Shown here: positions 18,787-28,503 of the stretch, piece after piece
Layout of the letters: each line of letters starts with the position of its first letter
Position numbering within the stretch: position 1 is the stretch's first letter
From: Nemertoderma westbladi
Taxonomy: Eukaryota > Xenacoelomorpha > Nemertodermatida > Nemertodermatidae
DNA length: 28,503 nucleotides
Direction of reading: 5' to 3'
Assembly (NCBI GenBank): GCA_032718475.1
Contig: JAUCBJ010004930.1
Span: forward strand, 1-28,503
Position numbers and translations under genes: made by a program
Notes under the pieces: model-generated
Told to the model about the DNA's origin: nothing
The model's input: the letters and a program-made list of their open reading frames with translations, nothing else
The model's database searches: none

Positions 18787-19767
18787 ATGCCGCGAACGAT
18801 TGAAAAAAAAGTACTAAATTGCGATAATCGGCCTACATTTATAATTTCCAGGGCAGAAAGAGTTCTTAAAAAAATATACAAAATTAAATACCGTAGTAAA
18901 CTCTATAGTTTAGAACGAAGTATACAAATTTTTGATCCTGATGTTGAAATCGGTTTTAATAATGAAACTTTGTCGCTGGAATGGTATATAGATGGAAAAT
19001 ATGAAACATCAGGAACGATTGTGCAATTCAGTAAGGAAAAAAAGACTTACATTTTAAATGGTAACAAATCATTTATGGGTTTCCAGTATTGGATCAAGAT
19101 AGTGAATGAACTCTTCTATACATGCTACATTCTTTTTGATGACAGTTATGATGTTGAAAACATGCTTCAAGAGCTCAATGACTTAAACGTTGACAAAATT
19201 ATATTGAATTGTGAGGTCTTAGGGGATATAACCATGGAAGATGAAGAGGAACGCGATATACATCCGTTAGGGAAGGACACCGGCCTACCGCCGGTGTCAA
19301 CGGTACCTCGACGTCAAAGAAATTGGCGTCGCGAGGTGGGCTATTTTAGGGATTATAGCTCAAATGGAGCCCAAACAGGGGAGAGTATTAGGCGCCTGGA
19401 AGAAACCAACAGTATTGTTAACCAATCAGGGGAAAGTCATAAGCAACAACATGATATCAGTGACAGTGTTTACCAATCAGATGATAATGTTAGGGGACGA
19501 CAGGAGATCCCTACCAATAATGGTTTTATCAACCAATCAGTGACGGGTGTTGGACGGCGACGATTCAGTGATGCCTTTCCCCGATTGGGAAAGCATTGCG
19601 TGCGCCAAAGAGATAGAGATGGTAGACAAAGTTCGAGCGGAAGTGATAGTAGACCATCAATCGAACAGAGAGATAAGGGGTCAGATGGATGGGGGGATGT
19701 CAGGAGGATTTCGATCAGAAGTAAATTAACTGAAGACCTCAATAAATCGCCCATAACTTATCTGTAA
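18787..19767 (+). CDS. Uncharacterised 326-residue protein
   Basis: Single open frame from ATG at 18787, with A at -3 (ATCACCATGC); the frame is open upstream to about 18730 but has no earlier ATG there. The first half looks folded: basic start (MPRTIEKKVLN), then alternating hydrophobic and aromatic segments (LSLEWYIDGKYE, KKTYILNGNKSFMGFQYWIK, NELFYTCYILFDD) and a Leu/Asp-rich stretch. The second half is hydrophilic and probably disordered, with three short related motifs (IVNQSGES, VYQSDDN, FINQSVTG) and many Ser/Arg/Asp. No signal peptide or membrane segment. I recognise no family. It could be a host single-exon gene or exon, or an ORF of an unrecognised mobile element; its length among AT-rich DNA argues against chance. 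Confidence 0.6.
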   Translation: MPRTIEKKVLNCDNRPTFIISRAERVLKKIYKIKYRSKLYSLERSIQIFDPDVEIGFNNETLSLEWYIDGKYETSGTIVQFSKEKKTYILNGNKSFMGFQYWIKIVNELFYTCYILFDDSYDVENMLQELNDLNVDKIILNCEVLGDITMEDEEERDIHPLGKDTGLPPVSTVPRRQRNWRREVGYFRDYSSNGAQTGESIRRLEETNSIVNQSGESHKQQHDISDSVYQSDDNVRGRQEIPTNNGFINQSVTGVGRRRFSDAFPRLGKHCVRQRDRDGRQSSSGSDSRPSIEQRDKGSDGWGDVRRISIRSKLTEDLNKSPITYL

Positions 19768-20543
19768 TGTAGGCATGTGCGTTTCTACTGTGTTTAAGCA
19801 AAATGGTATTCTTACCATTAGTAATAGTAAATTAAGTGTTAAACTAGATGTATTTGCTTGTTTCACAGTATAACAATTAGTTAAGCACTATTATGGCTCG
19901 AACACTGCACTTCACTAACAACACCGTCGCTTTATACAGGATATGATCACAATTTAGCTAAACAATCCGACTCCCCGTTGTCCCCAGTGAGTGCCCTTGT
20001 AACAGGCTGAGATAACTCCCCACCAAATATGACACCCCAGTCATCTCAGTCTGGGCTGAGATGACTGGGGAGTCATTTCAAGCGGGAGTTATCTCAGCCT
20101 TGTACACTCTCACTCAATCAGGTAAACATTATTCCGGTTCCTGTTCTATTGCTGTCTATTAATTGTCCCCCCTTCCAGTAGTGTTTATATTCTGGTAATC
20201 CTAGTAATTCAACTCTATTATCTGTGTTACAGGTTCGACCTGACCAGAACAGACTCACACAGACTGTAAAGTCTTTGTAAAACTAGAATCTTTTGTGAAT
20301 ATCTAACTTCACCCAGATCTACACCAGTTACTGGTTATTGGATTTACGTCTAGCTCGAATATGGATCCAAGTGGTCCTAGATTAAAACTTAGGCACCACT
20401 GACCATTTTTGAATATATTATTTTTTCGTGTTTTTAAGGTTTTTTGGTGAATGTTCTAGTAGAATGTTCTAGTCCTAGGTCCAATGGTGCCTTATGAATT
20501 ATAGAACCTTGGTAGATATTTTATGGTACTGTAGCTAGTACGG
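19768..20543. other. Intergenic stretch with one long palindrome
   Basis: No gene seen. It holds the nested palindrome at 19988-20116; the rest is unremarkable AT-rich sequence. Confidence 0.5.
19988..20116. repeat. Nested long palindrome (foldback)
   Basis: Inner arms CCCCAGTCATCTCA (20035-20048) and TGAGATGACTGGGG (20057-20070) are perfect over 14 bp. Outer arms AGGCTGAGATAACTCCC (20004-20020) and its complement (20084-20100) are perfect over 17 bp. TGAGTG (19988-19993)/CACTCA (20111-20116) closes it. The inner and outer arms resemble each other. Likely a small MITE or foldback. Confidence 0.8.
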
Positions 20544-21067
20544 TTTTGGTCGACCAACAATTATTTTTTGGTCGACAAATAATTATTTTTTGGTCGACTA
20601 ATAATTATTTTTTGGTCGACAAATAATTCTTTTTTGGTCGACCAATAATTCTTTTTTGGTCGAGAAATAATTCTTTTTTGGTCGACCAATAATTCTTTTT
20701 TGGTCGACCAATAATTCTTTTTTGGTCGACCAATAATTCTTTTTTGGTCGACTAATAATTCTTTTTTGGTCGACCAATAACTATTTTTTGGCCGACCAAT
20801 AATTCTTTTTTGGTCGACCAATAATTCTTTTTTGGTCGAGAAATAATTCTTTTTTGGTCGACTAATAATTCTTTTTTGGTCGACCAATAATTCTTTTTTG
20901 GTCGAGAAATAATTCTTTTTTGGTCGACCAATAATTCTTTTTTGGTCGACCAATAATTCTTTTTTGGTCGAGAAATAATGATTTTTTGGTCGACCAATAA
21001 TTCTTTTTTGGTCGACCAATAATTCTTTTTTGGTCGACCAATAATTCTTTTTTGGTCGACCAATAAT
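20544..21067. repeat. 22-bp tandem array with palindromic core
   Basis: About 24 copies of a 22-bp unit, TTTTTTGGTCGACCAAT plus AATTC. Most units contain the 12-bp perfect palindrome TTGGTCGACCAA. Variants GTCGAGAAAT (near 20661, 20837, 20903 and 20970) and GTCGACTAAT are interspersed. The long Lys-rich minus-strand ORFs are translations of the repeat. Confidence 0.95.
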
Positions 21068-21090
21068 CCCCCCCCCCCCCCCCCCCCCCC
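21068..21090. repeat. C23 homopolymer
   Basis: 23 consecutive C bases separate the 22-bp array from the LINE sequence. Exact length may be affected by sequencing or assembly. Confidence 0.9.
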
Positions 21091-21587
21091 GAATACTACC
21101 TAAATGGTAATAAACTAGAAATTGTCCCCCAATACAAGGACCTTGGAGTCACTTGTTCAAATACATTACTATTTTCCTCCCACTGTTCTAATATCTGCGC
21201 TTCTGCTTCAAGAGTGCTGGCTGTAATGAGGAGAAACTTCACATATTATATGGAGCCACAAATGTTTATCGTGCTATACAAGTCAATTTTACGTCCTATC
21301 CTTGAGTACGCCACTCCAATCTGGTCGTCTTTTCGCCGTTCCAACATCGTGCTACAAAACTGTTTCCATCCTTAAGAAACCTCCCATACCGAGAGCGTCT
21401 GGAGAGGCTTAAACTCCCAACATTAATATGCAGACGAATCCGTTGGCGACCTCATCACAGTGTGGAACCTAACCCATGGCAAGGCGGCCTTTGATTGGAA
21501 ACAACTATTTTCGCTTGTTGTTGACACTCACCACCACAATACTAGAGGAAACTCCCTAAAGCTACACAAACAGCCCCTCAATATAAC
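21091..21587 (+). pseudogene. CR1-like LINE reverse transcriptase, part 1
   Basis: Translation gives VPQYKDLGVTCSN, ASRVLAVMRRNF, MFIVLYKSILRPILEYATPI with a following WSS, and after a frame change the RGNSLKLHKQPLNI block: the end of the RT domain and downstream region of CR1/Jockey-type LINEs. Frames change around 21345-21480, so it is decayed. The 5' end is truncated at the C23 run. It is interrupted at 21587 by a solo LTR and resumes at 22694. Confidence 0.8.
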
Positions 21588-22693
21588 TGTTCGCGATTTC
21601 AGACCTTTAGCAGTTTAACCTGCCAATTTTAGTTGTCCTCTTGTTTATAAATCGACTTTAGCCTATAACAATTATTTAGTGCACATGAAGTTACATTAGC
21701 CGAAGCCAGTCTATGCGCGATCATTCACCCACTGTTAAGGGAGACTGGATTCGGGTGCTTTGAAAGTTATTGCGGTGCAGACCTACTGTATTATTCGATT
21801 GATCGTTACTATATAATTTCTGACAATATTATTCACTTTCGGGGAAATATTAACAGTTCCTTTAGGACGTGGCGCTTTAAGTATATAAAACAGAGTTATG
21901 ACTTATACTAAACACAACGAGATGGCCACTGAGTTTCGTAAATAGCGCATTCTTTAGGACGTGCTTTATTATCTGTCACACTACTTCACACTGATCTGCC
22001 GACCGTCACTGAATTTGATCATATATAAGGAGGATAGCAACTGACACATGTAGGGATTATGAAATAGCATTTAATTCACACAAAATCACTATAATGTAAG
22101 TCGCAATTGCTACAAGTAACCGGTCCCTCTTACCTTCAGTAATCAAGAAGATTGGGGGTTTTATGATTATTTATCGGTATTCTCCAAATATAACAACATA
22201 TCCATCAATATACAACAATTAATAACAGACAGTAAACAGAAGTAAAATAGTGCAGTGAACAATCAATATATGTTACTTATGCAAGTCAGTTCAGCAGTTT
22301 GGGTTGATATGTGGATTGATAATAGATTTACGTTCTTGTAATCAAAGCCATCTAATGTTTTGGCCAAAGTCTGAAACTTCTACAGAAGCACAGAAGAATT
22401 CTAAGCCGGTGTTCTGAGGCTCAGAAAAGGTAAACAAAGACCGTAATGCATTGCGCGGTTTTCCATAGGCCTCTGTACAAGATAAAATGAAAATCGCTCT
22501 GATTGGCTGAGCGAGCTGAACAAAGAGATGTTCCACGTTTACAGAAAATCAGCTGACAGATTTCGTCATCTGAGCTCCAGTCTTTTAGAGTATTAGGCGC
22601 ATTGCGGCAAAAATGACTTGTTATGTCCGCTAAAACACCTACACGGTACATTGCGGGGAAAAATGACTTGTTATGTCCGCAAAAGCTTTTACA
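21588..22693 (+). mobile_element. Solo LTR inserted in the LINE
   Basis: 1106 bp starting TGTTCGCG and ending TTTTACA, flanked by a perfect 5-bp duplication ATAAC (21583-21587 and 22694-22698). Homologous along its length, in the same orientation, to the solo LTR at 6056-7237, with one fewer copy of the roughly 40-bp TTATGTCCGC unit near its end. Confidence 0.92.
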
Positions 22694-22902
22694 ATAACTT
22701 GCTCGTTTGCAAAAACTCATTCGCAAACCGAGTGGTAAACGTCTGGAACCGGTTACCCAATGATGTTGTAACCGCGACCACCATGAATGCTTTTAAAATA
22801 GGGCTCGATCGCTTCATGCCAAATATTATGAACATTTATGACGATTCTCCCGCACGTCAAGATAACAGCCTTTTATTTTCAGTCGACAGATACTTCTTTT
22901 AA
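22694..22902 (+). pseudogene. CR1-like LINE, part 2 (C-terminus)
   Basis: Encodes SFANRVVNVWNRLPNDVV and AFKIGLDRFMPNI, the FF-x-RVVNxWNxLP terminus characteristic of CR1/L2-type LINE ORF2, ending at TAA 22900-22902. The frame relative to part 1 is shifted by one base near an A run (about 22712). Confidence 0.82.
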
Positions 22903-23715
22903 TTCAGTAATTATTTCATTTTGTTTCCATCAAAGTTTTAACCCTTAACACATACCTAGTATAATTTTTCTCGAATTTTATTCATATTTTATTTCCACAC
23001 CTATGATTTTTATACATCTATGATTTTTATAAATATGATTAAAGCATTATTACATAGGTTTATTTAAAATTGTTTGTTTTCCCTGCTTTAAAATGCATTT
23101 GCGTAACTTAGCAGAATGTTCGAATATTGCAATGAATTTAGAAATATACTGTAAATTTCATGATTACATATACCTCATACGTTACCTGCAATCTTAATAA
23201 ACTGATGCATTTTATCATAATGTTTTCATAATAGTTCCCTTATGTGGACACTCAAACTGTATTATGCATTATTTTTAAACTATGTAATTTGTAACTTTTT
23301 TTCTCCCATGTTCGAGGCATATATTTCTTGTTACTTACGGTATATGACTTAAATATTTACTTTTTTTTATCGAATTTTATCTTTAATTAATTAATCTATT
23401 TTTTATTTATATTTTATTCCCGCCCTAAAACGCAACTGCGTAACTTGCCAGCCATTGCGAAAAACAAAATGTTTATAATATCTGATTATGTATAAGTATT
23501 TATCTTGGTGCAATGCAGACTGTATAACAGAATGTGTATATATTACATTACTTACAGTACCTACGTATGTACATTACCTTCATATTGAAATTTAATTTTC
23601 CTGTAATTTTGTCCTAATTATTGATTATCTTTATTTCTGCCATATGTGTTTTGTATGTTTGACTTTTGAGATATATTTTTATTGATACTGGCGTAATTAA
23701 ACTAAACTAAACTAC
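22903..23715 (+). mobile_element. LINE 3' UTR and tail
   Basis: AT-rich non-coding sequence after the ORF stop, ending in the short tandem AAACTAAACTAAACTA (about 23699-23715), the kind of 3' microsatellite tail typical of CR1/L2-group LINEs. It defines the right end of the insertion. Confidence 0.65.
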
Positions 23716-26582
23716 CCGACAACACAGCAATGGCAGACTGGTTTGTTTTTCGCAGTTTAGTTTCCTAATTTTTTGGCGGTTCCGACGCCAAGGCATTAGT
23801 TTCAACACCGGTTATGCTGTATGTTCGCCGGAGATCTCACTAAAAAAGCCCAGAGATGTCTGTCTGGTACCGGTACCGTAGTACACGTAGTACCAGTCAG
23901 CCATGCAGCCAGTGGGTAGGGTACCGATAATCTGATAATACAGTACAGCAGTAGGCCTAACAGCCTAATACAGTAATATAAGCTGATAGGCCTAATAACA
24001 ACTGCTGAACTGTACCGCTCAACCGGCGGACTGGTATAATAAACACCGGTATGACGGCGGTACCTCCACCAATACCGATGCGAGAAGCTAAAAATATTGG
24101 CTTCTCGAATGGAAAGCATCCTCCTCAAACACCAGGTAACGTACCCCTACCTATTGCTGTATTGTCACTGTCAGATTGTAGTACTGTAGTACTGTAGTAG
24201 GCCTACATCTAACTCTATCTACCGGTATCTATCTCTGGCTCTATATCTATCTAAAGTAGCCCCGATTTTCTACCCCTTGTGAATTCCAGGCCCAGCTTAA
24301 CCCCTAAATAATTTAGCATATCCCGAGCTTTGGAGTATATCAGTAAGGTACACTGGTACAGTTCGAGTCCGCCTGATTGAGGTTTTGTGCGGCCAGATAT
24401 AATCCCACTTTTTCATGTCAATTGCCACTTGCCAGTTCATCGTTCATGGGAACGCCTAGGCCAGCTCCTGGCTGGTCTGGATTTCAACTGGATGGAATTG
24501 AAATAAATGCAGTTCCGTAATTATTCTTACTACAGTACTACACAGCTACAGTCTGACAGTAAGTACTGTTAACAGTCAGGCAGTATTAATAGTACCCTTA
24601 TACTGTACTGTTGTACTACTGTACTAGTCCGTTACTGTGTTAGTATTCTGGTATTATTGATTATGCAGTTATGGATAGGCCCTATCATCAGCCTATTCCA
24701 TATTACAGTATTACAAATTATGTTATTTACAATAACTATTTCTTGCGGGTACCGGTACCCAATTTATTGTACCTGGCTATCTGGTACAATAAATTGGTCA
24801 CGCACAGTATATCAGTCCAGTCTGTCTGACTGACATAAAAAATCCTCAAAAATTAATATTAAAAATTGTTCATAGGCCAGTAGGCCCAGGTCTGTAAATA
24901 GCTTGAAAAACTGAAAATGAGCATTTTAAAAACGATGTTTAAATCTAAAAAAACAATCTGACAAAATCATAAAACAAGTGGAAAATCAGGTTGTACGAAA
25001 ACGTAAAGCAGTAACGTCGCTGCATAGGGCAGTCTGGCAGTAGGGCTGGAGGGTGAATATGAATAGTAGTCTATTTAATAATTATTCTACTCTATCAGTC
25101 TATACATACTTACATACTGACATACCAGCACCAGCTATATCGAACCCTACTAGCATTCGCATTCATTAGGCCCTACAATCCTTTACTTAATTAGGCCTAC
25201 CGTACTTACTTTTAGCGTTTACTTGATTTACACGATTGATTGATTTTTTTAACCCTAGGCCTATAATAATTACCGGTACCGGTAATGTTCAAAGTTTACA
25301 GCACAATTAATAAAGTGTAAAAAGACACAAAGGCCTATACTGTCTGACTGTAAAAAGACACATACAATTTAAATATACGATACAGTAATTCAATTACGAA
25401 ATATCAATTGGTGGCTCAATACCAATAGTTAGGGTGTGACATACTGACTTATAAGACAGATAAATTAATTATTCATATTTACGGTGCTAAACTAAGTCTA
25501 ATAAATTATACATTGTCGTGTTATTGTGTTACAGTGTATGGATTAGATTTTAATTACCGGTACTGAATTATGCATCCAAAATGGCGCTGGTTGACTTGTT
25601 ACTTACTATATTGGGTTTATATTTCCTATGTGAATTTATATTGGCACTATAAGTTTGCTTTCTTTCCATGTAATTTTATGAATAATGTATAATTATGAAT
25701 AATATAGGTACTACACTACTACAGTACTGTCTATCATTGTTTGTGTCTTTACTTCTTCCATTTTTATGTTCATCTTATTGCAGTATTGATTTATCAAGAT
25801 ATAAAGTCAATAAAATCCTTAGTACTATTGTCATCCCACAGGCTTGCAGCCAGTCAGTTACAGTGCACGTTAATATGATAAATAAATAAAAGCGAACAGA
25901 GAAGTGTAATCAACTCCGGGCCCATATTGCATCACCAGGTCTTCCAGTACGATTTCGACAGGTGAAACTATCTCTTTTAAATTCTCAGCGATCTCATTTG
26001 TAAAAAAAAAATAGGGGGGGGTGGGGGGTGGGTGTGGCGCCGACTTGTTAAAGAAAACTTGTTGCGGCGATTCTATATCCAGATATTTTAACAGATTAAG
26101 GCTGACGAAATCTAGTGTGTCGTCTTGTCTGGTCGGTCTGTCTGTCTGTCTGTAATCCTTAACCTCATCTTGCATCTATTATTCTATTGGCTTTATTTTT
26201 CGGTTTTAGAATCGGGAGTCCGTTAGTTCTATGAAACTAAATGAATGGATATAATCTAGGCCTCTATATAGGCCTAGCGCAAGCGCATGAGTTTGTACTT
26301 TAAATTTGTACAGTCTATGGAGGCTAGTTTAACACTTGCCTATGTGTTATGGCCATGGGTTGGGTATATTTGGTTTATTATTTTAGTTGGGGTTAGTTGG
26401 TCAGTACATGTAACCATGAGTCGTAATCTAAGAAATTTGGCGGAATTTCCGATATTTTTTCCACAAGGCCCGAAGGGCCGTCAATGTCTATAATGTATGC
26501 ACCCCAATCGTGATATTACCTACTCCTATCCTATTCATTCGTTTCGTACCTCATTAAATTGATCCCATTATTCACTTTGCAG
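23716..26582. other. Intergenic or intronic DNA before the C1 exon
   Basis: No supported plus-strand gene. Rich in GGTACCGGTACC, TAGGCCTA and CAGTAC words, with a TCTA-rich stretch near 24215-24255, a perfect 15-bp hairpin at 24759-24797, a G-rich tract at about 26015-26036 and a short CTGT microsatellite at about 26137-26152. A 101-codon minus-strand ORF (25870-26175) is doubtful. Part of this is probably the intron upstream of the C1 exon. Confidence 0.5.
24759..24797. repeat. Perfect 15-bp inverted repeat
   Basis: CCAATTTATTGTACC (24759-24773) and its exact complement (24783-24797) around a 9-base loop. Not followed by a T run, and no gene ends here. Confidence 0.85.
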
Positions 26583-26738
26583 GTATAACTACCCACGAAC
26601 TGAAACCGTCGTACACAATAGAAACGATTTTATGTCATTACTGCGAGGACTATATTTGGGGAACGACTAAACCCTTCTACCGTTGCGAAGTGTGTGGAGT
26701 ATGTCTCCACGAAGAGTGTTCGCTAGCAGCTCAACAAG
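26583..26738 (+). CDS. Exon encoding a C1 zinc finger of a C1-SAM protein
   Basis: Acceptor TTCACTTTGCAG ends at 26582; donor AACAAG|GTATAA follows 26738. The 156-bp exon starts two bases into a codon and ends with one base (phase 1 introns on both sides). Translation shows the C1 pattern: His, 12 residues, CHYC, 13 residues (with IWG), CEVC, 4 residues, HEEC. These are the zinc ligands of diacylglycerol/phorbol-ester-binding or atypical C1 domains, which act at membranes in signalling proteins. The last Cys comes from the next exon after nine residues (seven is usual). Whether it binds diacylglycerol cannot be told. The rest of the gene extends beyond both exons seen here. Confidence 0.87.
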
Positions 26739-27871
26739 GTATAACCTACTGTGGAAGGGTCTAGCTAGGTATACTCCGGGAGGGAGGGCCGGAGGGTCTA
26801 GGTATACTCCGGGAGGGAGGGTCGGAGGGTCTAGGTATACTCCGGGAGGGAGGGCCGGAGGGTCTAGGTATACTCCGGGAGGGAGGGCCGGAGGGTCTAG
26901 GTATACTCCGGGAGGGGGGCCGGAGGGTCTAGGTATACTCCGGGAGGGGGGCCGGAGGGTCTAGGTATACTCCGGGAGGGGGGGCCGGAGGGTCTAGGTA
27001 TACTCCGGGAGGAAGGGTCTAGGTATACTCCGGGAGGGAGGGCCGGAGGGTCTAGGTATACTCCGGGAGGGAGGGTCTAGGTATGCTCCGGGAGGGAGGG
27101 TCTAGGTATACTCCGGGAGGGGTGCCGGAGGGTCTAGGTATACTCCGGGAGGGATGCCGGAGGGTCTAGGTATACTCCGGGAGGGGTGCCGGAGGGTCTA
27201 GGTATACTCCGGGAGGGAGGGTCTAGGTATACTCCGGGAGGGAGGGTCTAGGTATACTCCGGGAGGGAGGGTCTAGGTATGCTCCGGGAGGGAGGGTCTA
27301 GGTATACTCCGGGAGGGGTGCCGGAGGGTCTAGGTATACTCCGGGAGGGGTGCCGGAGGGTCTAGGTATACTCCGGGAGGGAGGGCCGGAGGGTCTAGGT
27401 ATACTCCGGGAGGGAGGGCCGGAGGGTCTAGGTATACTCCGGGAGGGAGGGCCGGAGGGTCTAGGTATACTCCGGGAGGGATGCCGGAGGGTCTAGGTAT
27501 ACTCCGGGAGGGAGGGCCGGAGGGTCTAGGTATACTCCGGGAGGGAGGGCCGGAGGGTCTAGGTATACTCCGGGAGGGAGGGTCTAGGTATGCTCCGGGA
27601 GGGAGGGTCTAGGTATACTCCGGGAGGGGTGCCGGAGGGTCTAGGTATACTCCGGGAGGGGTGCCGGAGGGTCTAGGTATACTCCGGGAGGGAGGGCCGG
27701 AGGGTCTAGGTATACTCCGGGAGGGGTGCCGGAGGGTCTAGGTATACTCCGGGAGGGGTGCCGGAGGGTCTAGGTATGCTCCGGGAGGGAGGATATAGGT
27801 TATTAATTGGAGGTCCATATTATTAGCACGACTAGTAGTGTTGACTAATTATTTTATTTATTATACCCTAG
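26739..27871 (+). other. Intron between C1 and SAM exons
   Basis: GT at 26739-26740 and AG at 27870-27871 (TTATACCCTAG). About 1.13 kb, over 90 percent occupied by the 24/33-bp minisatellite. The phase-1 junction restores a Glu codon. Confidence 0.85.
26757..27798. repeat. Intronic G-rich minisatellite
   Basis: About 34 copies of GGTCTAGGTATACTCCGGGA plus GGG-rich tail. Long units (about 33 bp) add GCCGGAG; short units (about 24 bp) lack it. A block with the TATGCTCC variant, two short units and a GGGGTGCCGG unit recurs near 27070, 27265 and 27578, showing higher-order duplication. Long units carry GGGAGGGAGGGCCGGAGGG, four G runs that could form a G-quadruplex on the sense strand. Confidence 0.95.
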
Positions 27872-28202
27872 AACCGAACTGTGCGGTCCACTTGGCCTCC
27901 GATATCCGCAAACCGGCTTTGTATTCGGAGCCGGTTGACATAGAAGATTTTAAGGGGGGCAACGTCCTCCATTGGATGGCCGCCATACAATGTTCCCGCT
28001 ATCTCGACCTCTTCTCCAAGGTCGGGGTGGATGGTAATAAACTCTCTGTCCTCTCGGAGCAGTCGCTCATGGGCTACGGTATAATAGATCCGTTCCATTG
28101 TAAAGCGATAGTTAATGCAACCGACGAGTTGTGTCGAGGGGAGAGTATCACGGATCCATCGCCTCTTAGCGACGCTGATCGCAAACACTACGCTGCTAAT
28201 AG
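27872..28202 (+). CDS. Exon encoding a SAM domain of the same C1-SAM protein
   Basis: Acceptor CCCTAG at 27866-27871, donor AATAG|GTGAGT after 28202; it starts in phase 1 and ends in phase 2. The first residues complete the C1 domain (PNC). After about 30 residues comes a SAM domain: VLHWMAAIQCSRYLDLF, VGVDGNKLSVLSEQSLMGYG and IIDPFHCKAIVNATDELC, matching the five-helix pattern W...I....Y...F....vdG..L..L....L...GI. SAM domains mediate protein-protein or self-association, so with C1 this suggests a membrane-associated signalling scaffold or enzyme. Diacylglycerol kinases and KSR-like proteins contain both domains but not in this spacing, so I give no symbol. Confidence 0.87.
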
Positions 28203-28503
28203 GTGAGTAGGAATGACCAATGGTGATCGGCCCATGTGAAGTATACCAGACTTTATGCAGTTATATTTCACTTTGTAGTTTACCCCGAGGTGAAGAATCC
28301 CAAGTTTCAAAAACGCAAGTTACAGAAGGGATGAATGTAACCGAAACAATAAACGAATTAGTATCTGTCCAGGTTATAAGATAGAAATAAAGCACTTAAT
28401 GAGGATAAATTAAAAAAATACAAATTTTTTTAAATATAAAATTCCAATAAAATTTCGACCGAAAAGTGAAAATCGTATTATTGTTCACCTAGGGGGCAAT
28501 GGT
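28203..28503 (+). other. Start of next intron
   Basis: Follows the GTGAGT donor. AT-rich with no ORF; no further exon is recognisable before the window ends. Confidence 0.6.

Noticed and set aside
20561-21063. Lys-rich minus-strand ORFs with VDQKRIIGRPKKNY-type repeats
   Set aside because: The peptide repeat arises from the 22-bp DNA repeat read through three frames in turn; no non-repeat coding sequence is attached.
20544-21067. CRISPR-like array
   Set aside because: Units are contiguous with no unique spacers, and the context is eukaryotic.
26287-26493. 68-codon hydrophobic plus-strand ORF as an upstream exon
   Set aside because: No matching splice donor and no recognisable domain; composition resembles surrounding AT-rich DNA.
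26757-27798. Coding repeat (Gly/Arg-rich TPGGRAGGSRY frame)
   Set aside because: It lies between a good splice donor and acceptor whose phases match, and units of 24, 32 and 33 bp break the frame.

Overview
The window looks like animal nuclear DNA, most likely from an invertebrate. It has phase-matched spliced exons with GT/AG borders, BEL/Pao and CR1-like retroelements, abundant satellites and microsatellites, and AT-rich intergenic DNA rich in AGGCCT and GGTACC palindromes. I cannot name the species. No bacterial genes, rRNA, tRNA or CRISPR array were seen.

Layout, left to right. (1) 171-1064: a foldback element with perfect 39-bp terminal inverted repeats (TIRs) and a 6-bp target-site duplication (TSD), apparently with a second related foldback inside it. 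(2) 1161-2160: a GAGTATAGT-type satellite. (3) 2161-17004: a very large BEL/Pao LTR retrotransposon inserted in that satellite, which resumes at 17005. It has two long LTR copies, a small ORF joined by an ATGA overlap to gag, then gag, protease, RT, RNase H and integrase, then a spacer with three direct repeats, then an unusual third ORF (a possible DEDD-exonuclease-like fold followed by a Cys/His-rich tail), a G-rich polypurine tract and the 3' LTR. The element is dead: several in-frame stops and frameshifts, a solo LTR of another family inside the Gag zinc knuckle, and a LINE scrap near the end of the third ORF. (4) 17005-17690: satellite interrupted by a second LINE scrap. (5) 17691-21090: small palindromes, an orphan 326-codon ORF (18787-19767), and a 22-bp tandem array ending in C23. 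(6) 21091-23715: a CR1-like LINE 3' portion split by a second solo LTR of the same family as the one in gag. (7) 23716-26582: AT-rich DNA, no confident gene. (8) 26583-28202: two exons of a real host gene encoding a C1 zinc finger followed by a SAM domain, separated by an intron filled with a G-rich minisatellite.

The most unusual observation is a short stem-loop motif (CGAGCCTGAA...GGACTCG). It occurs four times in each LTR and once each in gag, the RNase H-integrase linker and the third ORF. Each copy lies between flanking arms that differ in sequence from copy to copy yet are complementary to each other, which suggests a conserved structured RNA or DNA element of this retrotransposon.

The order of nested insertions is clear: satellite, then BEL element, then solo LTR and LINE scrap. 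Only the C1-SAM gene, and possibly the orphan ORF, look like host coding sequence under constraint.
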